A stretch of 64,000 nt of DNA from Mycoplasmopsis bovigenitalium (GTDB lineage Bacteria > Bacillota_I > Bacilli_A > Mycoplasmatales > Metamycoplasmataceae). Of the stretch, positions 1-16,400 are shown piece after piece; positions within the stretch are counted from its first letter, which is position 1, and each line of letters opens with the position of its first letter. A model generated the notes under the pieces. That model had not been told where the DNA came from. It searched no databases and saw only the letters and a list, made by a program, of their open reading frames with translations. Both the position numbers and the translations under genes were made by a program. The stretch is from NCBI RefSeq assembly GCF_002356075.1, contig NZ_AP017902.1:62001-126000 (forward strand), given 5' to 3'.

Positions 1-849
<849 letters not shown>

Positions 850-1152
850 ACGGAGTACAAAGCTAATTTAATTAGCATTAACCTTATTTTTCAGACCTAC
901 TATTATTATTTATCGTCATGGCTTGGTTAGGTCCCAAGTGTATATCTAGTTTTGAGAGGACAATTCTCTCAATTGTTCTTTGAAAACTGAATAGTAAATA
1001 TTTTAAAATATTACAACGACATCAAAAAATGAATAAATTTGGTTTATTCGTATTGATTCATCGAGTAATCATATTAATAATATGATTCATTGAAATGTCT
1101 TAAAATACACATCATAACAATAGGAAATCTTAATTTAATAAATTAAGGACAT
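850..1152 (+). other. 16S-23S internal transcribed spacer, no tRNA
   Basis: About 300 nt between the two rRNAs. No tRNA cloverleaf is visible, which is usual for mycoplasma rrn operons. A boxA-like antitermination motif TGTTCTTTGA lies at 974-983, preceded by a small hairpin (GAGAG...CTCTC, about 954-970). Two segments, about 974-1004 and 1085-1112, are complementary to sequence just after the 23S gene and would form a long processing stalk around 23S. Confidence 0.9.
974..1112 (+). repeat. 5' arms of the 23S processing stalk
   Basis: Two arms here pair with 4039-4096. About 974-1004 (starting TGTTCTTTGAAAACTGAATA) pairs with 4069-4096, with one G.U/mismatch position and a small bulge. About 1085-1112 (ATTCATTGAAATGT...ACACAT) pairs with 4039-4065. 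Such stems bring the two ends of pre-23S together for RNase III, as in other bacterial rrn operons. The base pairing is seen directly; the processing role is inferred. Confidence 0.8.
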
Positions 1153-4036
<2,884 letters not shown>

Positions 4037-4038
4037 TA

Positions 4039-4096
4039 ATGTGTATTTAATACATTTCAATGAATTTTAAAATTACTATTCAGTTTTCAGAGAACA
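4039..4096 (+). repeat. 3' arms of the 23S processing stalk
   Basis: This is the 3' partner of the two arms in the 16S-23S spacer. It begins ATGTGTATTTAATACATTTC, directly after the mature 23S end, and continues to AGAACA, just before the rRNA terminator. No 5S rRNA is found between this stalk and the terminator. Confidence 0.8.
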
Positions 4097-4098
4097 CG

Positions 4099-4117
4099 CT
4101 GCTTAGGCAGTTTTTTT
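4099..4117 (+). terminator. Rho-independent terminator of the rRNA operon
   Basis: Stem CTGC-TTAG-GCAG followed by seven T residues, immediately after the 23S processing stalk. It implies that transcription stops without a 5S gene. Confidence 0.8.
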
Positions 4118-4180
4118 ATTGCTTTTTTTCGCAAGCAAAACTATAGAAAATTTAGATATTTTTCTTTTATTAGTTTGTTA

Positions 4181-4213
4181 AAGTTATAAAATAACTTTGT
4201 ATTTAAAATATAA
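4181..4213 (+). promoter_or_regulatory. Likely promoter region of the ATP synthase operon
   Basis: A 17-nt inverted repeat AAGTTATAAAATAACTT (4181-4197) sits just upstream of an AT-rich block that contains ATATAAT (about 4207-4213), followed at 4220 by TAGGAG before the ATG at 4228. The -10 match is good. No convincing -35 is visible, and the repeat overlaps where it would lie. No regulator is known. Confidence 0.45.
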
Positions 4214-4227
4214 TTAATTAGGAGTCT

Positions 4228-4644
4228 ATGAAGCAAAAATTTATTGCCAAAATAATAAAAATTCACTGAATAATTTTTGCTATATTTAGTGTTGCGTTTT
4301 TAGTGGCAATTATTCATAGCTCTTCATTGATTTTTGGATACGTAATAGGAGCAAATATATCATTTTTGCTATTTTTATTTAAAGTAACTGTTTTTTATAA
4401 AATTATGTCTACTAAATTTAAGGGCTATGTTGTTGCCTTTATTGGATTAATATTTACACTTGCATTCGTCGGTTTACCATTAGGTGCTATTTTGTGAATT
4501 AATAAATATTTCAATGGATATAATCAAATTATGTTCAGTCCAATTAATGTTTTTTGTTACATTTTTGGTTTAGTAAACATCCCTATATCGATATTTATCG
4601 TAGCTTTAATAAAAGAAAAAAAGGAGGTATATGCAAAAAATTAA
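4228..4644 (+). CDS. Small membrane protein in the atpI position of the ATP synthase operon
   Basis: 138 residues, starting at an ATG 8 nt after AGGAG; one in-frame TGA (4495) reads as Trp. It has four likely membrane segments (about residues 11-30, 31-50, 63-85 and 105-128) and a basic C-terminal tail. It overlaps atpB by 14 nt, so the two are probably translationally coupled. Position and topology fit AtpI, an assembly factor for the c-ring or a Mg2+ channel in other bacteria, but the family is poorly conserved in mycoplasmas and I see no diagnostic motif. Membership in the operon is secure; the AtpI name is an inference from position. Confidence 0.7.
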
Positions 4645-5380
4645 AGATGGATTTTGAGTTTGAAATCAGCCACAATTATTATCTTTATTTGTCACTATTC
4701 TAATTATTTTTATAATTTCACTTGTTGTTTTTATAAAAATCAAAAAAGAATCTAAGCCAGATAAAGCACCTAGTAAAACAATTTTAGTGGCCGAAACTTA
4801 CGTTCAATTAATTGATAATAATTACGATGATGTATCAGGTGGAAAACTTCCTTCAGCTCGTTTTTATATCTTTTCTGTCACAACATTTTTACTTGTTGGG
4901 AATATGCTTGGTTTAATAGGAATTGACCCTATCGCATCATCATATTCAGTAACTCTAACGCTTGGAGCAATTACCTTTTTTGGTATTTATGTCATTGGAA
5001 TATGATTCCAAAAATGATACTTTTTTCTACGATATGTTAAAAATCCAACCGAATTTCTTGGTCAATTTTCACCATTAATTTCACTTGGGTTAAGGATGTT
5101 TGGTAACATAATTGGTGGCGCTGTTATCATGGCTTCAACTTATTATGCTGGCGGTTGATTATGGGGATTAATTTTCCCAGGTCCACAACTTTACTTCTTC
5201 TCGGTTATTTTAACACCTTGAATGCATCTATTTTTTGATGTATTTGGAGCAGCTGTGCAAGCCTTAATTTTCACAGTATTAACAACAATTTATTGAACAA
5301 ATGAAGTGGATAATAATTTGCCAGAAAAACACAATAAATCAAAAAGAAAAGTAATATCTTTAAATAAAGGTATTTATTAG
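4631..5380 (+). CDS. atpB: F1Fo ATP synthase subunit a
   Basis: 249 residues. Subunit a forms the proton half-channels next to the c-ring in the Fo membrane sector. The start (MQKIKDGFWVWNQPQL) overlaps the upstream gene by 14 nt and follows AGGAGG at 4622. Hydrophobic helices span the chain. The essential Arg is in LGLRMFGNIIGG (about residues 155-166, near 5094-5130), followed by a C-terminal hydrophobic hairpin. Several Trp are TGA codons. An SD (AGGAGG) for atpE begins at the stop codon. The length is normal for mycoplasmas. Confidence 0.95.
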
Positions 5381-5388
5381 GAGGAATT

Positions 5389-5622
5389 ATGAATAAAGAA
5401 GGATTAATAGCTTTAGCTGCAGGAATCTGTATGCTAGGTGTAATTGGCACTGGTTTAGGTCAAGGTCTAGCATCAGGTCGTGCTGCTGAAGCGGTAGGTC
5501 GTAACCCGGAAGCTGCATCAAAAATTAGAACAATAATGATTATTGGTATGGCTTTGGCTGAAACAGCTGCAATTTACTGTTTTCTTATTTCTATTCTATT
5601 ATTGTTTGTTTTTGGTAAATAA
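5389..5622 (+). CDS. atpE: F1Fo ATP synthase subunit c
   Basis: 77-residue proteolipid that builds the rotating c-ring. It is a helical hairpin with a polar loop (GRAAEAVGRNPEAASK) and the proton-binding Glu in helix 2 (MALAETAAIYC). The N-terminus is short (MNKEGLIALAAG) and lacks the longer leader found in some mycoplasma AtpE proteins. SD AGGAGG lies 8 nt before the ATG. The stop codon overlaps the ATG of atpF by one base. Confidence 0.96.
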   Translation: MNKEGLIALAAGICMLGVIGTGLGQGLASGRAAEAVGRNPEAASKIRTIMIIGMALAETAAIYCFLISILLLFVFGK

Positions 5623-6191
5623 TGCATAAAACCGTGTCTTCGATATTAGCAGAGGGTTCTCACGCAGTTGTTGAACCTTCTGAAGGTTTTAAAGAACAGT
5701 TTAATAAACTTTGACCTTCGTGACCAATGATGCTTGCAACATTGGTTTCGTTAATAATAATCATGATTATTTTGTATTTTTTAATGTATAAACCTGTTAA
5801 AAAATCTCTTGCTGCGCGTCAAAAATTTATTCAAGACAATATTGACAAAGCAAAAGAAAACAATGCAAGTTCAGAGTTAGTTTTAGCTCAAGTTAATCAA
5901 CGTTTAAAACAAGCTCATATTGAAGTTGATTCTCTAATTAATGACGCAAAACGTAGAGGTGATAAAGTCATTGAAAAATACACAGACAAAGCCAAAGCTG
6001 AAGCAAATAGAATTATTTCTGAAGCTAAAATTGATATTGAAATACAGAAACAAAAGTTTCTAAAAGAAAGCAAAAAACACATAGCATCGGCTGCTACAAC
6101 ATTGAGTGAAAAAATATTAAAACAACACGTTGATTCAGAAATTCACAATCAAATTATTGACGATTTTTTAACTAAAAATGAGGATGAATAA
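5622..6191 (+). CDS. atpF: F1Fo ATP synthase subunit b
   Basis: 189 residues. This is the peripheral stalk, linking Fo to F1 through subunit delta. The start is the ATG overlapping the atpE stop (TAATG), which adds an N-terminal segment MHKTVSSILAEGSH ahead of the single membrane helix (about residues 35-57). The rest is a long charged amphipathic helix rich in Lys, Glu and Ala, as expected. Many mycoplasma AtpF proteins carry a lipoprotein leader with Cys; none is visible here. The stop overlaps the atpH ATG by one base. Confidence 0.94.
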
Positions 6192-6748
6192 TGTATCAAA
6201 AAGCAAATGTTGATAGTTATGCAACGGCGCTTTGCGAGTTACTAATTGAAGATAATTATTTAAACGAAGGCTATAATTTCTTTTTAAATTTGTCAAAACA
6301 AATGGAAAATGATAATACTTTTATTGATTTTTTAGCTAATCAATCATTGCCAAAATTCCAAAAATTTGATCAAATCGATTCAATTTTCAATGATTTGGTA
6401 AAATCACAAACTATAATCAACTTTTTTAAAGTTATTGTTGAAAAAAATGTTTTTCGACTATTTAAGAGAATTATCAACAACTTCATTAAGATTGCTGAAA
6501 ATAAACTTAAAATTAAACGTGCAAAAATATTTAGCGCTTTTGAATTAAACAATATTCAAATTGAAAAATTCAAACAATATTTAGCAAAAAAATACAATTC
6601 AGATATTGTAATTGAAACTGACATTGATAAAAGCTTGATAAGCGGATTTAAAATTAAAGTTGACAATGAAATCATTGAACAAAACTATGCATTAGACTTG
6701 AAGAAAATGGGACAAATTATTGTTCAGAAAGGAGAAATTGATGAGTAA
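6191..6748 (+). CDS. atpH: F1Fo ATP synthase subunit delta
   Basis: 185 residues. This subunit caps the F1 head and binds subunit b. The N-terminal helical bundle starts [13 protein letters not shown] and the C-terminal part [22 protein letters not shown] is typical of the family (GG/SGF...ID.SL). Identity rests on the order b-delta-alpha and this C-terminal pattern, because delta is weakly conserved. The 3' end overlaps the atpA start by 8 nt and contains its SD (GGAG). Confidence 0.93.
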   Translation: MYQKANVDSYATALCELLIEDNYLNEGYNFFLNLSKQMENDNTFIDFLANQSLPKFQKFDQIDSIFNDLVKSQTIINFFKVIVEKNVFRLFKRIINNFIKIAENKLKIKRAKIFSAFELNNIQIEKFKQYLAKKYNSDIVIETDIDKSLISGFKIKVDNEIIEQNYALDLKKMGQIIVQKGEIDE

Positions 6749-8323
6749 TTACACGCAAGATATTTATAAAATCATTAAAAGCCGTATTAAAAATTTTAAT
6801 TCACAAGTTGATTTCAGTGAAGTTGGCGAAATTGTTACAATTGGTGATGGTATTGCCCTTGTATCAGGTTTAGACAATGCTAAAAATGGTGAAATTATAA
6901 TTTTTAAAGATGAAATATACGGAATGGTTTTAAACCTTGAAGAAGAAGTAGTAGGTATTGCCATCTTTGGTAATGCACATAAATTATCTGAAGGTGATAA
7001 ATGTAAACGAACTGGTGAAGTTATATCAATTGGTGTTGGTGATGAGTTGATTGGTAGAGTAATTAACGTCCTTGGCCACCCTATTGACGGTAAAGGTCCA
7101 ATTAAATACAGCCAAAAACGGGAAATATTTAAAGTTGCGCCTGGTGTTATGAGTCGTAAAGAAGTTAACCAATCTCTTGAAACAGGGATCATTGCCATTG
7201 ATTCAATGATCCCAATTGGCCGTGGCCAAAGAGAGTTAATTATTGGCGATCGCCAAACTGGTAAAACAGCTATTGCAATTGATACTATCATCAATCAAAA
7301 AGGTAAAAATATTAAATGTGTTTACGTAGCAATTGGCCAAAAAAATTCTACAGTTGCCCAAATTGTTCATAAACTACGAGAAACAGGCGCGTTAGAATAC
7401 ACAACTGTTGTTGTTTCAAGTGCAAGCGAACTTGCTCCTCAACAATATATAGCCCCTTATTCTGGTGTAACAATTGCTGAAGAATGAATGGCTAAAGGAC
7501 AAGATGTTTTAATTATTTACGATGATTTAAGTAAACATGCTGTTGCTTATCGTACTCTTTCTTTACTTTTAAGAAGACCTCCGGGTCGTGAAGCTTATCC
7601 TGGTGATGTGTTTTATTTACACTCTCAATTATTAGAGCGTGCAGCTCGCGTTAATGGGGAAAATGGTGGTGGTTCAATTACTGCTTTACCAATTATCGAA
7701 ACGCAACAAGGAGATATTTCGGCTTATATACCTACTAATGTTATTTCGATTACTGATGGCCAGATTTTCACTCGTGAAAATCTATTCAACTCAGGACAAC
7801 GTCCTGCGGTTGATGTTGGTTTTAGTGTTTCTCGTGTTGGTTCAACTGCACAAATTAAAGCTATGAAAAAAGTTTCTAATTCACTAAAACTTGAACTAGC
7901 TCAATACAATGAAATGCTAGCATTTGCTCAATTTGGTTCTGATTTAGACCAATCAACTAAAACAATTTTAGAACACGGTGCTAAAGTATTTGAATTTTTA
8001 AAACAATCTCAATATCAACCCATCGACACATATTCGCAAATTGCTATTTTACTTGGTAATAAAGAAAGAATTATTAATCCGTTACCAAAAGATAAAATTT
8101 TAAATTACCGTCAAGCTGTTATTGATTTTATGCACTCACCACAAGGAATTGAGATAGCCAACCAAATAAAATTAGCTGACAATGATTTAACCGATAAAGT
8201 TAAAGACAAAATATGCACACAACTTGTAAAAATAGTTAAAAGCATTGTTTCAACAATTCCAAATTATCATGCTAACGAACACGAAATGATTCCTGAAAAA
8301 TATCGTGAGTTATTTGAGGCCTA

Positions 8324-8324
<1 letters not shown>
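6741..8324 (+). CDS. atpA: F1Fo ATP synthase subunit alpha
   Basis: 527 residues. Non-catalytic nucleotide-binding subunit of the F1 head. The start [10 protein letters not shown] follows GGAG at 6731; upstream TTG codons in frame are less likely. The N-terminal beta barrel contains [16 protein letters not shown]. The Walker A is GDRQTGKT (about residues 169-176), and the alpha signature is [14 protein letters not shown]. One in-frame TGA at 7485 encodes Trp (AEEWMAKGQD) and is not a break. The stop overlaps the atpG ATG by one base. Confidence 0.98.
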
Positions 8325-10580
<2,256 letters not shown>

Positions 10581-10581
<1 letters not shown>

Positions 10582-10988
10582 TGAATAAATTACATTTAAC
10601 TATTTCAACCCCTGATGGTATTTTCTTAGAAGAATATATCGACTCAATTAGTGTAAAAACAATTGATTCTGGAGCAATAACCTTTTTATATGGACACGGG
10701 GCATTTATGGGCTCACTTGCCATTGACAAATTAACAATAAATAACCCTGGTGATGACAACTATCGTGTATGTGTTATTGGTGGTGGCTTAATTTATACAG
10801 ACGGCTATGAATTAAAGATTATCACAAACGATATAACTTTAAAAGAAAGCATCAACATTGACGAAACTCAATCACGCAGAAACAAAATTTTAGACCAATT
10901 AAAATTTGCTTCTAAAAAAGATGCCATTTCACTTGAAAACCAATTACGTAAAATTATTTTAAAAATTAATATTTATAATGAAAAATAA
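10581..10988 (+). CDS. atpC: F1Fo ATP synthase subunit epsilon
   Basis: 135 residues. Central stalk subunit and inhibitor of ATP hydrolysis. The N-terminal beta sandwich begins NKLHLTISTPDGIFLEEYID, with the typical TP.G shortly after the start, followed by a two-helix C-terminal domain. Last gene of the operon; its stop is directly followed by the operon terminator. Confidence 0.94.
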
Positions 10989-11007
10989 ATCGCCGCGGCG
11001 ATTTTTT
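10989..11007 (+). terminator. Terminator of the ATP synthase operon (bidirectional)
   Basis: Perfect palindrome ATCGCCGCGGCGAT followed by TTTTTATT. It is strikingly G+C rich for this genome. On the minus strand it is followed by TTATTTTT, so it may also stop the converging lipoprotein gene that ends at 11031. Confidence 0.85.
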
Positions 11008-11030
11008 ATTTTCTAAATATGTTTAATTTA

Positions 11031-12002
11031 CTATTGATTAAGTATTAATTCAATATCTTTAATTGATGAATAAACTTCGATTGCTTTATTACGTAGTAAA
11101 TTAATTTGATCTTTAGCTTTACTTATTGACTCAATTAATTGTTCCAACTTATTCAGTGTAGGCAACTTAGTAAATAAATTAGTATTAAAATGATCTTTTT
11201 TGTCTTGATTATTAAGTTTATTAATTCCACTTTGTAAATCTTCTAAGTTTTTTATTTGTTTAATAAATGCTAAGTTTTGCACAATTGCATTCATTGTTAT
11301 ATTAATTAGCGCGTGAGAATGAGTGTGTTCATGAATATCATTGCTATTGTTTTTGTTGTTTGATGAATTAGTATTTAAATCAGATTCTCATTTATTTGCG
11401 TTGTAAATATAGTTTGCAAAGAAATCTTTTACTTTATTTAGTTTTAATTGCATTTGCTCGTCTTTAAAATTATTTTTTCCCAATTCATTCAAATATGAAT
11501 TGAATAAGTAAAATGCATTAGCATTATTATTTAAGGATAATTTCTGTATTGATGTAGAAATTTGTATATTAGCATCATTAATTAAATTTTGCGCATTTAT
11601 TAATTCATTTAACTTAGTTGAAGAATTTATTCATTCATTATATAGTCTTGTCTGATTTTCATTTAATTGACTTAGTTCATTGTCATTTAGGTCCATTTTT
11701 CCATATTTAGATTTGTCAATTATGTTTGTGATTGTGTTATAAAGACTATCTTGAGAATCTTCGCTATATATTTTTAGCATTTCATCTTTAAAAAATTTAT
11801 AGTTTGCATTCAATTCATAAAAATTATTAATATTATCCCCAAGCATTTTTTTTAATTGCTCTAAATTTGTTGTAAATTTTGCTCAGAAATTCTTAATCTT
11901 AGTTGTGTCATTGTCAATTTCTTTATTTTTTTTACAAGCAGTAAGTGTAACGGGAAATACAGACAAAGGCAAAATTGAACTAAATAAAAACTTATGCTTC
12001 AT
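11031..12002 (-). CDS. Lipoprotein with a His-rich stretch, function unknown
   Basis: 323 residues. The leader MKHKFLFSSILPLSVFPVTLTAC ends in a Cys lipobox with Lys at the start, so the protein is probably lipid-anchored on the outer face of the membrane. The body is Asn/Lys rich and mostly helical. A cluster of alternating His (HEHTHSH, at 11311-11334) lies before the last 95 residues and may bind metal; that is inference. It converges on the ATP synthase operon and lies 20 nt downstream of another lipoprotein on the same strand, with AGGAATC just before the ATG. Two TGA codons are read as Trp. I do not recognise the family. Confidence 0.85.
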
Positions 12003-12022
12003 TAATGATTCCTTTCTTTATT

Positions 12023-13084
12023 TTAAAAATCGTTGTGAATTTTAAACCCACTAATATATGCTTCAAATGTATTTTGTTTTGCATATGAACTTGCAGATTT
12101 TCCTTTAAATTTAATTGTTAGAGATACTTTATTATTTTCTAATAACTTCGCATTTATGTCATAATCAACGTTTTCAATTGATTTTTCAGCGAATTCGGCA
12201 AATTTTTGATCAGTATACTTGGAAATAACATTAAGTTTTTGTTTGATTGTATTTATTGAGTTTAACTCATTTATAAATTGATTTGCTGTTATATTTTCGC
12301 CCTCTTTATTAACATTTGAATTTCGCAGGATATGAATATCCTGAGCAATAATTATTTGGTTTCAACCAAAAATGCTGAATCCAGGTTCTCCCTTATCATT
12401 AAAACTTCTAAACACTTTTCCTGTTTGTTTATCAATGGCTGATATATAAGCATGAAATTCATTTGAACCATCAGCATGTGATGTATCTTTAAAGAAATAA
12501 TCTCAATTTGATTGTTTATAATCACCAGTGATTGTAATATATTTATTGCTAATTAATCAATCAAATAACATTTGAGTTGAACTGTTTAATTCTCTGTATT
12601 TTTTAGCAAAAATGTTTGAAAATTCAATTGCCGAAATTCTTTTGCCATTTTCTGCAACAGTTGTACTAATTTCAATATCACCTACTTTTACAAAAGGATC
12701 TGTAATTTTTCCTTTTTCAGGTGATTTTTCAATATATTTTTCTAGACCACTAATAATAAATGTTCTATTATTATTTTTTTTACTCTTCAATTTCAACTCT
12801 AGTTGATCATTATTTAATGTATTAATTGAAACAAAATCAAATTCGCTGTTAATTGAATTAACAAAAAACTGATTTAGGTATTGAATAATTTGATTGGAAT
12901 TTTTGCCATTATCTAATAATTCATTCACCTTATTGAATATTTCAATATTATGCATTGTTTTTCCCAATTCATTCAATTCTAATTGAATATGGTAAATTTG
13001 ATCATCTTGATTTGAACATGAACTAGCAATTATTGGCAATGATATTGGTGTGGTAGCTATTATTAATTTGTGTGTTAATTTCAT
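12023..13084 (-). CDS. Lipoprotein, function unknown
   Basis: 353 residues. The leader MKLTHKLIIATTPISLPIIASSC is a typical mycoplasma lipoprotein signal with Cys about 23 residues in. The mature part has a helical N-terminal section with many Asn and Leu, then a beta-richer half containing NEFHAYISAIDKQTGKVFRS and a near-C-terminal SLTIKFKGKSASSY. Three TGA codons are read as Trp. It lies downstream of the yneF-like gene but is separated from it by a terminator, and it is followed closely by a second lipoprotein gene, so the two are likely co-transcribed. No known domain is recognised; a surface antigen or substrate-binding role is possible but unsupported. Confidence 0.85.
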
Positions 13085-13147
13085 ATTATTATCTTTCTAA
13101 TGATAAATTTTATTAATTATATTATATTAGCTATTTGAAAAGCAAAC

Positions 13148-13171
13148 AAAAAAACATAGAAACCTATGTTT
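13148..13171 (-). terminator. Terminator after the yneF-like gene
   Basis: On the minus strand, stem AAACATAG-GTTT-CTATGTTT followed by TTTTTTGTTT. It overlaps the stop codon of the gene ending at 13171. Confidence 0.75.
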
Positions 13172-13401
13172 TACTTGTTTGCATTATACATTGAACGCAT
13201 AACGTTTTTAACTTGTTGTTCAGATGGTTTTCTACCCATTTGAAGAAACATTGCACGAATCATTTTTTCATTAATTGGTGGATTATCTTTAAGTTGTTTT
13301 TGGATTTTTTTTCTAGCTATTATAAAACCAATAAAACCACCAACTAATGCAGTAACTATTGATACAAAAACCAAGGTTAATACTCATTGTGTTGTTCCCA
13401 T
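13171..13401 (-). CDS. YneF-like UPF0154 family membrane protein
   Basis: 76 residues. One N-terminal membrane helix (WVLTLVFVSIVTALVGGFIGF) is followed by a basic stretch ARKKIQKQLKDNPPINEKMIRAMF and the family motif MGRKPSEQQVKNVMRSM. This N-out/C-in small protein is conserved across Firmicutes and Mollicutes; its function is unknown. The start MGTTQW uses an ATG with AGGAGT just upstream (minus strand) and one TGA Trp codon. It lies 28 nt downstream of the large SGNH hydrolase gene. Confidence 0.9.
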
Positions 13402-13429
13402 TATTACTCCTTTTTAGAATTTTAACATA

Positions 13430-16400
13430 TTATTGTTTTTCTACAGGTTGATAACCATTTATTAAGTCATCCAGTAGTACTTCTCATTTCTTTTTGTTTT
13501 TGTTATATTTATTATCATTTGTGTTTCAATAATAAATATAAGCTAATGTGTGATCTCTACCATAAAAATGAGCTCTTAATTCATTAGATCTTGAGTTATA
13601 GGTTCATAATCCTCAACGTAATGTTTGAAGACCTGCTAGGTAAACTCCAGATACTGAATTTCTGGTATCAAATCCTATTAGTGAAGTTTTGCCTTTATAT
13701 TTGTCAAAAAGTTTTACATTGTATGGCCTCATAGCTTCGGTGAACGCTTGGATAAATCCGTTCATTATCATTGCTTCAGCTGTTGTGTTTGTTGCATTTC
13801 AAAATAGAAAACCACTCGGAATGTTTTTGAAAATTAATTGAGAAATAAATGTGTATGTTCGCCATAGTGCTTGATATCCTGACGAGTTTTTCTTTAATTC
13901 ATTAATATCTGTATAAGCCTGTGGTCTTTCGTCTAATTCTTTATAGAACTGTTTTGCTAAAGGTAGGACAAATATTTTTATAAAATCATCTACTTGACCG
14001 CCAAGTATTGCAGAAATACCACTCGATGCATTGAATTTTATCTTGTTAGATGTTGAACGCATCCTTCCGCCAAATAATTCTGAGTATATCCCTGTATGTT
14101 TAGGTGTATATTTAAATATTAAGTTTATGAAATCTGAATATGCTTTTGTATCTATATCTTTAAATATTGTTTCAAATACATTTTTATTTTCAAAAACTTT
14201 TGAAAGCATTATTGTGCCATCTTTTTCAGAAATAAATTTTAGTGCACCTTTTTTTAATGCCGCCTGCAATCTATATCCAATTTGATTATCTGGGATTTTT
14301 TTAAAGTCTTTTAGAGTGTTGAATACTTCATCAACAACATTATCAATAATCATTGTTTTTGTTGCGCCTTTTGCAAATGAATCAATGAATTTTTGAATTG
14401 TAATATCCTCAGAATCAGGGAATTTTATACCACTATTTCTTAATGATTTTGCCATTATTTTACCAATAGTAAACGTGACATTATTGCTTTCTGTAATTAT
14501 TTTCTTAATTCATATTTTTAAAGCATCTTTGACTACATTTGCATTTTTAGATGCAAAAAATTCTCCAATGACTTCTTTTCAATTATTTAATTTAGCATAT
14601 TTTTCTTTATTTGCGAACACTTCATCAATCAATGAACTTAGAATTTTTTTTAATTCTTTAGATTTTAATGCACTTTTTAGAGTTTTTAGTGCATATTGCT
14701 CATCTATTCCTAACGATGTTATTTGACTAGTTATATTGAAATCACGAACAAATTTTTCAATCTGTTCATCTTTTGATGTAACAGATTCAATAATTTTCAT
14801 AATTATATCTTTTAGCGCATTTGAGTTATTTTTTAAGGTATTTGAAGATAAGGCTATCTTGAATAATTTAAAATCTTTAACACCTAATAGAGTTGATATT
14901 TCGCCAAATACTTTATTGAATAATTCTTTTGTATTGCTATTGTTATTCGAGTTTTTAGCAACTGAATTCACAATATTTGGAATTATTCTTAGTTCTTCAA
15001 TGAATTTAGGTAGTTCATCATATATATCTTTAATTAGTTTTTCATTTTCTTTAGAATCAACTTTTACTCCATAAGGTTCAATGTTGTATTTAAACAAATT
15101 GAATACTAAATTGTATACTTTTGGATTTTTTAAGATAGTATTAAATAAGTGTTCAATGTTTTTAACAATTAAATCTTTATTGTTTGAATCGCTTAAAACT
15201 ACATTGATTATTTTTACAAATGATGTAGCTTCCTGAATCTTATCTTTATTTGTAGATAACGAATTTAAAGTACTGTCTATTAAATTAACCAATGATTCAG
15301 AGTTTGCTTGAATTGTGTCATTTATGACACTTTGAAACTCATCTGCACTCATAAATTGCAATATTACATTACGATGTCTTTCGGGAAGAGTTAAGTAAAG
15401 TTGATTTGCAATATTGGTATTTTTTGATACATAATTCAATGAATTTTTTAATAATTGTTTTACTAATTCTCTATTCTCGTTGAATATGTCATATTTGTTG
15501 AATGATTTGAATAATTTAAGCGCTGATTCTTCAACATTATTTGTCGAAAATATTGAATTTGCAATTGAAGAAGTAAGTTTGGCAAAATCAATGTTAAAGC
15601 CTTTATCTCTAAATTGTTCAAGCAATGAATTTAAGGTATTAGTTAAAATATGAGTTTCCAAATCAATATTTTCTAGATTTTTGAAAATATCATTAATTAA
15701 CTTAATAAGCTGCGGTTTTTCAATGCTTTCATTCATTCCATCTAACTTACTTAATTCGTTATAAATTATATTTGCGATTACAGTAGCAAAATATTCTTCT
15801 TTTGAAACTGTTTTAATTAAATAATTTGCAAACTCTTTTGTTTTTTGTTTATTTTCTTCAATATTTAAAACATTTTTAATTATATTGTTTGCATTTTCTT
15901 TGATGTTTGCAGAATTTAAGTATACATTTGCATTACCAATAATTTCGGCAACAAACATTTCAGTAATTTGTTTAAAATCTGTTGATTCAGTTATCAATTT
16001 AACTGATTTTACTAAGTCATTTCTTTGTAATCCGATATTTGTAAAGTTAGTATTTTTTTCTAATTCATCAATAATTTTATTGATAAATTGGTCATCTTTA
16101 GTAATATCAACAATTAGTTCATTTGCTAGTTTAATAACTTCTTGTTTATTTTCTTCAGAAAGTCAATTTTCAATTATTTTATCTTTTGAAAATTGAGCTT
16201 GAACTGCAGCTTTTATGAAGCTATTTAGTAATTTTTCAGTTGAATTATGGTTTGAAATCTTGATTAAAAAGTGCTTAATAACATTTTCATTTATGCCACT
16301 TAATTGTGTAGGTAATTTAGAAACCAATCTTGCAATAATATTTTTAGCAACTGGCTCAGTTTCAACAATATTAGTTGTTAGTTGCAATGCAATTTTTACT

